DNA of 64,000 nucleotides, from the NCBI GenBank assembly GCA_033439295.1, contig JAVTLE010000021.1:1550009-1614008 (forward strand), given 5' to 3'. The notes below the pieces were generated by a model. The model saw nothing but the letters and a program-made list of their open reading frames with translations, was not told where the DNA came from and made no database searches. Positions 1 through 12,057 of the stretch are shown here, one piece after another. The translations under genes and the position numbers were made by a program. This DNA comes from Deuterostichococcus epilithicus. Lineage: Eukaryota > Chlorophyta > Trebouxiophyceae > Prasiolales > Stichococcaceae. Numbering within the stretch: the stretch's first letter is position 1; each line of letters begins with the position of its first letter.

Positions 1-129
1 TCGAGGACCGCAGCAGCCGCGGCGGAGGGCAGCAGTCTGCGCCGTGTCGCCATGCGTCAAACACGCTGAGTAACACCTGCAAAACAGTTGGGAGGAATGC
101 CAAGACAGCGAGGCCGTTCCTGCACGCAG

Positions 130-512
130 ACCTTCATCAAGGTTGTCAACTACCAGCACATGATGCCGACGCGGTACACGCTCGATGTGGACCTCAAGTC
201 GGCCGTCCCCGCAGACGTCATGGACAACTGGGACAAGAAGGACGATGCCCGCCGGGTGAGAATTGCGTTCACAGCGTGGATTGCATCGTCCTTATCCATT
301 GTCTGCATCGTTCTTCTTGTTGCGACCGGCAATCCAGTGCGCCTGGTGGGCTGGCACGTTTGACGATGTCGTCGCGCTGCCTGGCATGTGCCTGTGACTG
401 CCAGAACAGGGTCTCGGCATCCTTTTGCGCTCATGTGCAGGCCACGAAGGACCTGCTGCAGAAGAAATTCGCCACTGGCAAGAACCGGTGGTTCTTCCAG
501 AAGCTGCGGTGA
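130..512 (+). CDS. RPL27: 60S ribosomal protein L27 (eL27), 3' part only
   Basis: Cytosolic large-subunit ribosomal protein. Two exons are visible: 130..255 and 441..512, joined in phase 0 (GT donor at 256, CAG acceptor ending at 440). The first encodes the conserved FIKVVNYQHMMPTRYTLDVD block. The second encodes the family C-terminus, ending KFATGKNRWFFQKLR and then TGA. Normal L27 is about 135 residues, so roughly half (the N-terminal KOW-type part) lies upstream of the window. Bases 1..129 read as the end of an intron with a CAG acceptor at 127..129. The gene converges with the sirtuin gene. Identity is very secure; only the upstream structure is unknown. Confidence 0.93.
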
Positions 513-856
513 GTTGCTTGCGACATTGGCCTGCTTTCCTCGCACCCTTTTGTTCGACTCGCGAGGTTGCCATTATTGGATAGCATCAGGTGTGCTCTTT
601 CAAGGTGGCTGGAAGATACCCGGCGCATGCAAAAATAGCTGGTTGCCTGAGCGTCATTGTCGTGTGTGCAGGTTCTGAGCTGGGGATGAATGGCGGATAG
701 CGGCCACCTCTGGGCTGAGGCAGCAGGAGGCGCGGCTTTGAAGGCGAGTGAGGCAGAACAGCGAAGCGTGAGGCTGTGATTGCGCAGTCTTTTCAGCGCA
801 CCAGCGTTCTTCGCTAAATGCTACCGCACCACTTCGTTGGATGTGAGAGAGAGGGG

Positions 857-861
857 TTACA
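857..861 (-). terminator. Candidate poly(A) signal (TGTAA) of the sirtuin gene
   Basis: TTACA on the + strand is TGTAA on the - strand, about 230 bases past the sirtuin stop. TGTAA is the established near-upstream polyadenylation element of many green algae. A pentamer occurs often by chance, so this rests on position. Confidence 0.35.
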
Positions 862-884
862 AATATGTGCTCGATGGCGCAATT

Positions 885-889
885 TGTAA
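885..889 (+). terminator. Candidate poly(A) signal (TGTAA) of RPL27
   Basis: TGTAA lies about 370 bases after the RPL27 stop. It sits beyond the opposing sirtuin signal, so if both are used the two 3' ends overlap slightly. Confidence 0.35.
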
Positions 890-1087
890 GATCGTCAAGG
901 TCTCCAAATGCATTGCCACGCACCTACTTGTCCCGGCTGCAATGGCTTGAAAGGCTGCAGTCCTGCTGCCATCTGACAACGCAGTCCTCCTGGAGGTACT
1001 CTGAGGGTACTAGTCCCTTCTCACAGTCGCTGTTGCTAGAACCAACATGCGGGCTGGCACCCTGTTGCCTACTGCACCTTCGCACGA

Positions 1088-3544
1088 TCAGTACGTCTGG
1101 ACCTGCGTCAGAAACTCGAAATCCTGCGTTTGTGACTTGACGCTCTGCACTTTGCGCCGCTTAGACGCATGCGGCTTCGCTGCGCCGCCCGCGGCCGCCT
1201 CCGCCGGCGGCTCTGGCGGCGGGCCCAGCCGGAACACGGGGCTCAGCTCCACTTCTCGCTTGTCCGCGTCCGCATCGTCGCCCAGGCGCAGTCGCAGCCG
1301 CACACGCAGGCTGCCGCTGGTGCGGGGCACCCGCTGCCGCAGCTGGAACGGCTGCTTGACGAGCGCCACACTGTCCAGATCCTCCTCCTCCTGTCACAGC
1401 GCGGGACACGCCGTCGCAACTCGAAGCTGCAACAGGACACATCTTCGTGCCACATGCAGAGTAGTCGGTGCAGCAGCATGCAGGAATCTTTTCCAAATGT
1501 GCACAGCCACTCCTGCAGATGCAGACGCGTTGGCATACAAAGCATGGTACGCACTGGCGAGCGCGGTGCAGCAGAAATCAAAGGCATCTCACCGGGAAGG
1601 AGACGTCCACCGCCTGCAGCAGCGGCGTAACGTGCCTGTCGCTGTGGCGACTGGACACGCGGAGCTCGAAACCGGTGGAGGTGGGCACGCGGGCCGCCGG
1701 CGCCTCTTCGGTGAACGCCACTCGCACGCAGTCAAGCCGCCGGAAGTCCGGCAGCGGCACGAGGCCTAGTTGCGCCGCCAGCGGCCCCATGATGTCCTCG
1801 CACTTGGCGTGGATGTGCAGGTGCGCAATCTGCACAGATCAGCAGGGGTTGAGACAGAACACGCTTTGGAGGTGTGGCATGGCAACACTGCTGTCGTCGT
1901 TGCTGCAAAGGTCCAATTCACCAACAGGGTGGCAGCGTTGCCAGCTGCTTTCACAGGCGAGGACGAGGGAGCGCACCTTGTCGTGCTGCGTCTCCTGCAG
2001 GTTGACGATTGCCAGCTTGCCGCCTGCGACAGAGCTGAACACATGAATGGGTGTGCATGATGTCACGAAGCCCTCCCATCCACCAGTGCTTCACATGCGT
2101 AGACCATGCCATACGCGCCTGCGGCCACCGTCTGCGCCGGCAGCTCGCAGGCCGGCGTGATCTGCAAGCGCAGCAAGGTAGATTATCCGCAGCCGATTTC
2201 CGCCCATGTTTGCAGCTCACAGAAAGCAAACAAATGCTCTGCGGCAGTGATGTTACCAAGACTGCCGCCAGAACTCTGCTTGACAAGAAGGCAGGACTCA
2301 CCTGCAGGCTGGACCCCAGGCAGAGCATCAGGTCGCAGCCTTCCGCGGCGGCCACAGCGCGGTCGTAGTCATCGTCCGGCAGCGCGTTCTCCCAGTCCAG
2401 GCAGTTGTCCCGCAGCCGGCCGCCGCACTCGCACGACCGCCCGGTGCGCTTGAAGCCGACCTGGCAGCGCGGCAGCAGGCGGTCACGGCGCGCAGAGGTG
2501 CCGCGCACCGTTGCGCACTCCGGAACATCCATGGTGCTCTGGCGGCGGCTGTGGCTGCGCCGCTGACGTGCAATTGCTGTGCATTCACCAAGGCCAGGCT
2601 GCAGCTGCAAACCATCTGCAGAAGTGTCTGAGACCTGGTGCTGCTGTCGAATACATTTGCACTTCTGGCGCGCCATGACACGGTCTCGCGCCATGACACG
2701 GTCTCGCTCACTGTGTCGAGCTCAAAGTCCCGCACGTACTCCCGCTGGCAGCGGCCGCACTTCTCCACGAAGCAGCTGCCATGCAGCTCCGCCAGCTTGG
2801 CGCGCTCGATGCCGGAGCGCGTGTGCAGGCCGTCCACGTTCTGGCTTATTACGCATGTCAGCTTGCCTGCCTGCTGGAGCGCCACCAGGACCTGCGGGAC
2901 GGTCAGCGCGATTGCCCTGACACTCTCGCTGGGATGGCAACCTTCAAAGCATAGACATTTGTTGGCAAGCAAGCCGTCTCATGTCAGACTCGAGTCTGCG
3001 CCTGCCTTCGGCCCACTGCCCGCATTAGCAGAGATTTGCCTGGTGCGTGATGGTCGGCCTGGCAGCGCCAAACTCGATGCCCAGCTTCGGCATGGGCTTG
3101 CCGGCACGCTGCAGCGTCCAGATGCCATTTGGGCCTCTGAAGTCTGGCACTCCTGTAAAACGTGAACGGGTATCAGTATCTGTTCATTTGGACCGGGCAC
3201 AGCTGCTTCGCTGGTCCAAGCTGTCAAACACAATGCGGTGCCGTACCTGCTGCCTTCGAAATTCCAGCACCTGTGAATGCCGCGACCCTCTTGCTGCCTT
3301 GAATCTGCGCGGAGCAATTCAGTGTGGGTCTCACGATGACTGCTCCGGCACGTATCTAATGAAAACCCCCATTCCCCATTCAGTTGGCAAACGCCTAGCG
3401 ACACCGCCGCACCAATGCCGCAAGCTGCTGGACTTTTACATCCACTTGGTCCTTGGGCTCCACAAACTCCGCATCTCCCAGTGAGCCCCCCAAATCCTCC
3501 CGGTACGCTAGCTTGTCTGCATAGCCGAAGCCAGTCCCTGACAT
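1088..3544 (-). CDS. SRT1: SIRT6/SRT1-type NAD-dependent sirtuin
   Basis: Chromatin-type NAD-dependent lysine deacylase, closest to plant SRT1 and animal SIRT6. Nine exons: 3405..3544, 3247..3293, 3040..3152, 2712..2891, 2302..2460, 2119..2161, 1977..2023, 1593..1829, 1088..1390; 422 residues. The N-terminus MSGTGFGYADKLAYRED matches the SRT1 start. The NAD site FTGAGISKAAGVPDFRG lies near residues 50-67. SQNVDGLH and the catalytic His in AKLAELHG (about 137) follow. Zinc cysteines are CGRC and CECGG, then CLGSSLQITPACELP and GGKLAIVNLQ. Residues beyond about 245 form a long, divergent C-terminal extension with a basic SKRRK patch, a plausible nuclear signal. Introns 3 and 6 need GC donors (CACCAG|GCAAAT, GCAG|GCGCGT). 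The gene diverges from PGRL1. The family is secure; the two GC junctions are inferred from phase. Confidence 0.88.
2671..2706. repeat. 18-bp tandem duplication beside a sirtuin splice donor
   Basis: The unit CGCCATGACACGGTCTCG occurs twice back to back, in intron 4 of the sirtuin gene. It ends about five bases from the GTGAGC donor at the 2712 exon edge. It looks like a recent slippage duplication. Confidence 0.85.
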
Positions 3545-3944
3545 CAGACCATCATGCGCCTTGGTCAAGGTGCCAGCCTTGAACTCTTTCAAAGTGGCGG
3601 AAGATTACCTGCCTTGACCAAGCCGAGACAGGAACGATCGAGTGTTTTGCTGACGGTTTGCTGTGGTGGTGGGTGCGTGCGCAGGCGAGTGCGGTAGCGC
3701 TCCTGCAGTCCCATTCAGACCCCTTGATTTCTGACTCCACCACCCGCCATGCCCCCTGATTTCATTCGCGATCATCACGCTCTCCTCACACGCTGCTAGA
3801 AGCTCCGCTTGTAGTCAGCGTAATAGACGTCCGTGCTCAGCAAGTTTCCGATACTCACAGAGAGACGCTGTTCGCAACGCGGTACTGGCCAAAGGCCGCG
3901 CGACCGTGCATAAGACTTGTGGATATCTTGACCCTCGCAGCGCC
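3545..3944. promoter_or_regulatory. Shared divergent promoter region, sirtuin / PGRL1
   Basis: About 400 bases separate the two start codons, which point away from each other, so both promoters and 5' leaders must lie here. I see no clear TATA box or other named motif. Confidence 0.5.
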
Positions 3945-6749
3945 ATGAGGTGCAGCACCATGACCGGGCTGCAAGCGCCGTCGTGCTCAGCTTCTCTGGT
4001 TCGTCCAAGCAGACCTGCGGTCCTGCGGCTGCCCGGCGCCAGCAGCCTGCGGTTGCCACAGCACGTTAAACTCCAGCCAGTGAAGGCTTCAGGTGCTTAT
4101 CGGCCAAACGTGATGAGTCCACAACGCAGCCGCCTCACCGTCGCACGCAGGATGCATCAAATGATGCAGCAATTCGCTTCCGAGCCATCCCAAACAGCTT
4201 GTCAGCTCTTTCGCAGCCATGCGGCTCACGCCAGAGTGACTGTGGTGCGGACCTGCCATGCCTCGGCAGTGATTGTCGCGGCTCCATGTCTGCGCAGCCA
4301 AGGAGGACTTTGAGAGGGAGGTGGCGACGGAGAGCCTGGACATGAACATCCTGGACTACTGCAGCCTCGACTCGCAGGTGCCCCCAGCTGCCGCGTGCCC
4401 GGCGCCGCTGCCGTCGGTGCACCAGCAAGGCTGCTAAAATGTCAGCGCATCGGAATTTGCATTCAACCCCACAGGCCGCTAGGGCAAACCTTCGACGATG
4501 TGTCGGATGTGCAACAGGGGCGGAAGCCGACGTCGCGTAAGTCGCTGGGCGAGAAGGAGCAGGAGTACCTTGATGCGCTGCGGGTGCGCCGCTGCTTGTC
4601 GCAACTCCCGTGGTCCAGGAGCCTCTCGCGATCGAGTCGGCAGACGAGCACACGAGAGCAAATCAGTCTGCTGCGGATCGCGTTATGACAGCCCACCCCA
4701 TCTGGCAAAGTGGTGTGTCAAGTCTGCTGATTCCTCGGACGTAGGCGTTCTACTATGATGGCAAGCCCACCATGTCGGACGAGGAGTTCGAGAACCTGGA
4801 GCAGGAGCTGCTGTGGGAGGGCAGCCGGGTCGCAGTCCTGAGGTGCGCCCGCCTGCTGTGTCCTCATGGATTTGATGCGCCACCGCGGTGCTGCTCCGAG
4901 CTGCTGCCTGTGCCTGCGAGCTGGATTAGGTACTGACAGGCATCAGGCATCTAGCTTGGGGGACTCGTCATGTGAGCTAAGGGAGCTGTCAATGTGCTCC
5001 TCGTCAAGGCTTGCTGCATGGCCTGGACAGCCAGCAAAAGGTCCAATGTGTTCGGAGCATGCCCCGCGGTGGAGGCTGGGGCCTCTTGCTGATGGGGTTT
5101 TGCAGACACCAGCGATTTGCGAATGCCCTACTGTTGTCTCGTGGTGCGCAGCTCGACGGAGCAGAAATTCATGGAGGCGTCGCGCGCAGCTGAGGCGGGC
5201 AAGCCTTTCCTCTCTGACGAGGAGTACGACGACCTGAAGCGGCAGCTGCGCCGTGACCGCAGCACAGTCGTCGCCCAGGCGCGTCTTGTTTCAGGGGCTA
5301 ACTTGCTTTCCTGTTCAAAGTCGTTGCACAACGTCCATGACTTGCGGACTCCTGGCAGGGTGCTGGAGGGTGTGCTGCAGCTCTGCGCATGCTGCATCTG
5401 TAACGGAATCTGGTGCATGAACTGGCCTCCTCTGCTGTAGTAACCAGCCGGCGTGCGTCCTCTGCAGGGCCCTCGCTGCAGCATCCGCAGCAAGAAGATG
5501 TACAGCGACATCAAAGTCGACTATGTCAAGATGACGCTGCTCAACGTGCCGGCCGTGCTGCTGGTCAGTCCTGTATTTGAATCTCGCTTGGCATCTGTCC
5601 ACTGCCTGTGTCGTGCTGCTGCTGGCCTGGAGTGGTGCAAAGCGTATATGTATGCGCTCCTCCCGCAGTCGCCGCCATACTGCCGCCACCGCAGCTTGCT
5701 GCTGCCTGCGCTGATGCCGCGGCTGCCATTGCAGACGATTTCACTGCTCAGGGCGCCACCGCTTTGAGAGCCCCGCACTGCACGCAGCACCAATGCATCT
5801 TGTGTGTGCGCGCAGGTGCTGGGCGTGCTGTTCTCCGTGGATGACATCACGGGCTTCGAGATCACCAAGGCCATCGAGCTGCCGCAGCCGTACGGCATCG
5901 TTTTCCTGTGGGGCGTGCTGCTGCCCTCGCTCTTCATCCTGGCCAACGCGCTGACCAGCCTCGCCTTCAAGGACGGCCTCATCGTCAAGGTGGGGCTTGA
6001 GGCTCTAGCCACATGCACGCTTTTGACATGCACGCGATCCGGATGCGGGCGCCATGTGGGCCGCCATCGTCCCCAAGCGCAGACGCGATCCGTGCCTCAG
6101 TGCGTTGCTTCTGTTGTCTGGTTCGTCCAGACACCTTGGGGGCACGGCACAGATGTCACGACCAGGCTCAGCGCAGCCGGCATCTTGGGGGGTTGTGCGG
6201 CATCCGGCACAACCACCGCGCTGCTGCAGCCTCGGCAAGACCGGCATGTGTGCAGCATCATTGAAAGCCTTGACACCCGCGCGCACCCTGTGCAACTGCC
6301 TGTGCCCGGATGCCTTCCTGCAGGGCACCTGCCCCGAATGCAACACGCAGAACTTCACCTACTTTGGCGACATCCTGACGGTGGCCGGCGCCCGGGATGA
6401 GACGACCATCCCGTGCAAGGAGTGCAAGTCGCAGCTCGAGTTCAAAGCCAACGACCGCATGGTGGGCCTTGCTTGCCCAAGGAACCTTGGTTGCAGTCCA
6501 CATCGGCTTCCAATCTCATGCTGCCGGCCACGCCTGCTGTCCCTCTTGTGACCTGCCGGCATCCAGGCTGCGCCGCTCCTGACACCCGCCGGCAGATCAC
6601 TATGACGTAGTTGTGCTCTGCTTTTGACAACTGACAAAATGCGATTTGCGCACCTGCAGCTGGTCGTCCTGCCGAAGGAGGATGACAGCGGAAAGGGCAA
6701 GGACAAGCCGGCTCCCAAGAAGAAGGATCCGGAACCCGCCACCGCCTGA
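3945..6749 (+). CDS. PGRL1: PGR5-like protein 1, thylakoid ferredoxin-plastoquinone electron flow
   Basis: Thylakoid membrane protein that works with PGR5 in antimycin-sensitive cyclic electron flow around photosystem I. Nine exons: 3945..4092, 4298..4377, 4518..4583, 4745..4842, 5152..5278, 5468..5563, 5816..5989, 6324..6461, 6660..6749; 338 residues, near the family length. A basic, Ser/Ala-rich plastid transit peptide precedes DYCSLDSQ. Repeated FYYDGKPTMSDEEF and FLSDEEYDDLK elements follow, then GPRCSIRSKKMYSD. Two membrane spans flank DDITGFEI, and the C-terminal pair is CPEC and CKEC. Conserved redox cysteines (DYCS, PRCS) are present. Intron 5 requires a GC donor (GCCCAG|GCGCGT). The start could instead be the in-frame ATG at 3960. 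Family identity is very secure. Confidence 0.93.
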
Positions 6750-7307
6750 GCGGGCATTGTTGTTGGCTGAAGCATGCTGCAGCTGTAGCGGACCCTCGGA
6801 GTTGCTTGGGCAGCATGCTGCCAGTTCTTTGCCGAAATGTCGCACTGTTGCATTTGAAGATTGATCCACAGCCAGCCTCGGGAAGCTGGGTGTGAGGGGA
6901 TTACTTGTCGGTGGGGCCTCCGCATGCGGCACCGATTTCGTTGGAGATGGGGACACACGAGGCAATCGCTGTTTGTAACCTTGACACCTACCCTATGCGA
7001 AGACTGCTCTTACCATGTGCCTGGTACTTGGTGAACTGCTATATGCGTTTCTCTAGGCTGATTCGATTCCGTGCACATCGCCGCCTGGTGCACTTTGCAG
7101 CTGCATGGTGCATAGCGTGTGTAGGGCGCCAGCCTAGCTGCAGGTTGCATGTCACAGGTGCGGCACCTTTGTCAGCACCGCCTGGGCAGCACAGGCCGAC
7201 AGCAGGCAGCTTGGCGGTGACTTTGTCGATTTCAAAACCCCACTGAGAGGAAACAGCCAGGCGTTCATTCTGTGCGACTACGTATTCACAACAGCCCGCA
7301 TGCAAAA
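6750..7307. other. Convergent 3' flanks of PGRL1 and PRP4
   Basis: No coding exon recognised. A TGTAA occurs around 6974 and could end PGRL1 transcripts. I found no equally good signal for PRP4 on the other strand. Confidence 0.5.
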
Positions 7308-10300
7308 TCACATGGGTGTTGCCTCATCGTCTGGCGCGGCCTCATCGGGAGCCCACAGTTTGATCGTTTTGTCGTAGCCAACGGACGCCATCGTGTAGGA
7401 GCCGTCGGGGCGGACGTCGCCGCCCATGACACGGGACTCGTGCCCCGTGAGCGTCGCCAGGCGCTGGAAGCTGGTCGCCGACCACAGGCGGCAGGTGTTG
7501 TCATACCCCGTTGTCATGAGGTAGCTACCATCCAGCGGCTCATAGCGGACCTGCAAAAACACAGCACGTCAGGTCGCATGGCTGATGTTCCATGCAGGCC
7601 TCGCTCCAGGTGCATACCTACATCTCCAATCAGCCATGCTCCTGCTCAAGTTCCTCGACTACCGTGCAAACTGCACCACAGGCTCTCTGCGCAAGTCTGA
7701 CTAAACAAGGGCAGCTCGTTGAGTCATGCTTGCTCTGCCACGGTACTTGATTCGGGGGTCAAGCGTGATCAGCGCCGGCCAGGCACAGCGCATTTATCAG
7801 CTGGCCACGTCAACAATGCCATCCAGCGGCGAGGCGTGCGCTGCGCACTGCCTCCACGCGGCGACTTTAACCAAATCTGACGGCTGCGGGGCGGCACCTG
7901 GGAGACGAGGGACTGGTGCGCCGGGATGGTGTACAGGGGCCCCCGTTTCCGCAGGTCCCACACCCGCACAGAGTGGTCCTCGCTGCCGGTCGCCGCCTGG
8001 TAGCCATTGGGCGCAAAGTCCAGCGCGAGGATGGCCTTTACGTGCCCCTCCAGCAGCATGATGCTGCGCCCCGTGCGCAGGTCCCATACCCGGCCTGCGA
8101 GGGGTCGTGGCGCAGCGGGCTCGGCATGCAGGAAAGTGGGGAGCAGGAATGGCGGCGGATCCTCGTTCCTGCCCGGAACCTGGGCAGCGCACCTTAGGAA
8201 CGAGCTGTGGGTTGCACGCATCTGCAGCACTGCAGGACAGCAGCCAGGGGCCGGGCAATGCGGAGCAGGCGGGCGCAGTCATATGTTTAGGATTCTGCCC
8301 AGGGGTAGTGGGCGCACCAATGGCGTCGATGCCGCCGGACGCTGCCAGGGAGCCGTCCGGGTGGAAGGCCACGGTGTACACCGCCCGCGAGTGGCCCTCC
8401 TGCGGGGGCCAGGCCAGCAGCAAAGATCAACACAAGCCCTGCAGCGCCTGCACGCTCACTGACCCACATTTTTCAGGGTTTCCTTGGGGCTGCAGCCAGC
8501 CGCGTTCAGACTGCTTACGGCCGAGGGCGCTTTGTTGCTGCTGCGACCTGTACCCACCAATCCTGGCTGTCTTGTGCAGCGGCGGGGGGAGCTTATGCGC
8601 AAGGAGCCAGCATGTCGAGCATCCCAACCTGCTCCAGGAGGCAGTCGCCAGTGGCGAGGTCCCACAGCCGCCAGGTCAGGTCGTAGCTGGCTGTGCCCAG
8701 GTGCTGTCCCAGGGGGTGGAACGCAACCCGCCCCAACCTGCGGCGGCGGCGGCGCAGACGCTCAGTGCCGGCATCGCCATGTCCATGAGATGAAGGGATC
8801 ACGGCTACAAGCAGGGACGCTCGAACGGTTTACTGACCAGTGCGCCGGCTCAAGAATCGTGCACCCTGGTGCCAGTGCATCGAAAGTGCAACCATGGAGG
8901 CGTGTGAGCGACAGCTGCAGCCCAAACAGAGCGCGTCCCGGAGCGTGCTGTGCACCTGTCTGTGTGCCCGCCAAGCGTCTGCAGCAGCTGACCCGTCTCC
9001 GACCAAAGGCGCGTGCTGTTGTCCGCTGCCCCCGTGGCCAGGCTGATGCCCTGCCTGCCGCGCCCCGGCTGCGCATGCGGATGCCACGCCAGGCCTGCAG
9101 TTTCAAAAGATGTCGCTGGATCTGGTACGGTCAGCTAGACAGGTGCTTCGGCTGCTGACATTTCTGACCTGCTGCCTGCAGACGAACACAACCCATGAGG
9201 GGTGTGAAATTCCATGATTCGCATGTCGATGGGACAAGTTGTAGCAGTATGCGGTCTCCCTTTAATACATGACTTTTGCCAAAGCTGTAGGCCAGCAGCC
9301 AGCTCTGCAGCTGCAGTCTCTGCAACAGCATGACGGTTTGCAATAGCCTTCTCCAACGCTGCGGTTCACCTGTGATGCGCGTGTCGTGCGCCTGCACCGT
9401 CAGCTGCTTGGTGCAGCGGTCGGCGCTCCACAGCTTCAGGCGACCCGACCAGGCGGCGGTGGCCAGGACACTGCCATCGGGGGAAAAGGCGCAGCCCATA
9501 ACTGGGCGCTCGTCGCCGAGCTCGCTGGACTGGTTGACCATCTGCCCAGCATGACGATGAACCCCATGAATCTAGGACACGTCACGAATTCAAGTTGCAC
9601 TGAGGGATTGGTGGCCAGGGCACCCTTTGCCGGCATGCTTGTGTACCGCGGGCACTGTGGTACTGGCAGCAGAACTGGGCCGCGCAAAGAGCCGCACGCG
9701 GCGCATGCGTGCAGCGCATGCGCGGACTGGCTGCGCCGGCGGCCAGCTCGCGGGCCAAACTGGAGCAGGGGCAGAAGCAGATGACTGCCGTCTGGGACTG
9801 TGGCGGGCAGGCTCTGCCCACCGTTTTGACGCCCTCCTCGATGGCTCGTTCCTCGGCCTCCGGGTCGTTGTCCGGGTCCTGCCGCTTGCGCTTTGCAGCC
9901 GCTGTGCGCTCCGCCGCCCGGACCAGCGAAAAACGTGCCAGCTGCACAGCACGGTGACGCACCTTGTCAGGCAAGCGCCGGTGCAACACATGGCAGACAC
10001 CAGACGGCGTCAAGCAGCCGCTTTGCTGCCGGCGTCGGCGAACCAGGACGACCGTCTGGCAGGCGACCGCCCACCCTGCATCGATTGCCGGTGCAGAACC
10101 AGCGAGCAAGGACAGTCAGTGGTCTGACTGAGCGCCTGGCTGGCAAAAGGGCAGTGTCCGCGCACCGCCACGCGCGCGTCGAGCAGCGCCTGCGGTCCCT
10201 CCGTGTAGAAGGTGGTGGACGGCACAAACTGCTCCCGTTGCGCATCCTCCGGCTCCACCGCATCCATGGCGGCCAGCACCCGCTCCTCCTCCATGCCCGC

Positions 10301-11082
10301 CAGCAGGGCGCGCAGCCGCTCCCGACGCTCCATCTGCGCGGCGGCAGCAGCCCTATGGGTTTCGTTGATGAACACCGATTCGGATTGATGAACTATCACC
10401 GGTGCAACAGCAGGCGTGCACCGCCGGTTGGGGGCATGCGAGGCTGCCGCAGCCGCTCCCGCCGCATCGCAATGCACCAGCAGCTTGGCAGCCACGTCAG
10501 GCGACGTGAAGCTTGAGCGGTAGGCAGCGGTGTGCAGTCTGCTGAGTTTCGTAATGCTTACGCCAGGGACTGTAACGAGGGCCGCACAGCGCATAGCACG
10601 TAGGGCTGAGCAGCATGAACACCCGGGTGCGTCATGCATGCCCCTTTGTTGTGCCCATATCTGACAACAACATTGCACAATCAGGAGTAGCAGCAGTTGC
10701 AGGCTGCTTTCAGCTTGAGAGCAGGTAGCAGAAGCTGCACCTCTCGCTCGCCGAACATGGTGATGGGCTCCCCCAGCTCCCGCAGCAGCATCTTGACCGC
10801 AGTCACATCCGTCGGCACGACCGTCGCGCGCAGGCGCCGCCGCTCCTCCACCTGCTCTATCAGCCGCGCCTGCCGGTCGGCCGCCTCCCTGCTGGCGGCG
10901 GCGTGCTCCATGGTTTCCGCCGTTTCGCCTCCCTGCAGGTGGATGTTGCCCGCTGCCTGCCCGGCGGCAACGGCGTCAGCGGCCGTGGCGCCCGCATCCG
11001 GCTCCGGCAATGGCGATCCGGCTGCATGCTCGGGCGCGGCGTCTTCGTCCATCCTGGACGCCTCCTCTGCACCCTCGACCAT
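7308..11082 (-). CDS. PRP4: U4/U6 snRNP WD-repeat splicing factor PRP4
   Basis: Spliceosome component of the U4/U6.U5 tri-snRNP. Nine exons: 10741..11082, 10166..10333, 9822..9941, 9370..9541, 8956..9094, 8629..8737, 8318..8399, 7898..8094, 7308..7550; 523 residues, the usual PRPF4 size. The N-terminal part is acidic and Ala-rich. The PRP4 signature [20 protein letters not shown] runs into FGERE, then [13 protein letters not shown] and [13 protein letters not shown]. Seven WD40 blades follow, beginning [17 protein letters not shown]. Examples are [21 protein letters not shown] and [12 protein letters not shown]; the typical PRP4 phrase [17 protein letters not shown] is intact. The start is the first ATG of the frame (11082); an in-frame ATG at 11052 is an alternative. 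All eight introns are GT-AG. Confidence 0.93.
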
Positions 11083-12057
11083 GGCGAGCCTGAGCAAGAA
11101 GTCAGGCCTCGGGCAGGTGGGAGTGGAGCTCGGACTTGTCCCGCCTCTGTTCGCGTGCTCGTGACGGCGATGACGCGATTAGTCCTCAGCAAAGAACGGT
11201 CTCAGTGCCCAGAGATCTGCACAAACACGTTAGACATCAGCTGAAAGAGCTTAAACTGCTTGCTGATGGGCATCAAAGCACCGGACCAAGCGGCTGCTAG
11301 ACGGCACGGTTGCTGGGATTGATCGATCCAGACAATGCTCTGAAACAAATAAATATTGTCAAAGGCCCTGCGGCAAGCGCAGGTGGTCCATCAGCACAAG
11401 GGGAGTACAGACTCGCAGGAGGTGGGCCATTTGACCGCCACCCTGCCGCCGTTAGAACGAACCACTCCAGACGGCTGTACGTCTGGAGACTCAACAACAC
11501 AGCGACGCGAAGTTCTCCATTCATGCAGGGTCGACAGCACTGTTTCTTGCATGTTCATGTGGTGTGCACTGTGGTGGGCTGCCAGGGCGGCGCAGCAGCC
11601 TGTGTAAGGAGGCCAGTTGCCCGCCTGAGTCTGCTGCGTGACCCGATCTCGCAGCAGTAGGACTAGATAGGTGTGAGTTTCTTGCATGCGGGGTGCGCCC
11701 TTGTGTAGGTAGCTGATTGGATCACCGTGCATGTCGTGCAGAGGGGCGGGTTCGCGCATGCCTCAATGCAAAAAGCGAGCTTCTGCAGGTGCCCGCTTGT
11801 AAGAAAGCCAACATCTCAAGGAAGGGGGAACTTCGAGAAGGCTGAGCTATCTGACCCTGACGACCCAAAAACACGATGCGGCCATAGAGCGCTCTCCCTA
11901 CGGCAGCTGCGGCATGTGCCCTACTGCCCAAAACGGCTGCGCTGCTCACAATCCTGCACGAGCACAGTGCTGACCTTCAGGCTTCCCGTACCCAGTATCA
12001 GGTGCAAACGCTGTTCATCACACGCCCAGATCAAAGCAGCAGCAAGCAGCAAGAGAA
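11083..12057. other. Spacer between PRP4 promoter and CDP-DAG synthase 3' end
   Basis: This 975-base gap contains the PRP4 promoter (read leftward) and the 3' flank of the next minus-strand gene. The open frames here are short and show no family motif. A small AT-rich patch lies near 11345..11358. Confidence 0.5.

Larger units (their letters stand above)
513..1087. other. Convergent 3' flanks of RPL27 and sirtuin
   Basis: Non-coding by my reading. It holds one candidate algal poly(A) signal for each neighbour, in overlapping order (see the two signals at 857 and 885). No conserved protein segment was found in any frame. Confidence 0.6.

Noticed and set aside
1047-1769. 240-codon plus-strand frame opposite the sirtuin C-terminal exons
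   Set aside because: Antisense shadow of a GC-rich coding exon; Ser/Arg-rich with no motif.
7045-7075. GATTCGATTCC, close to a tRNA B-box
   Set aside because: No A-box, acceptor stem or anticodon arm could be drawn around it.
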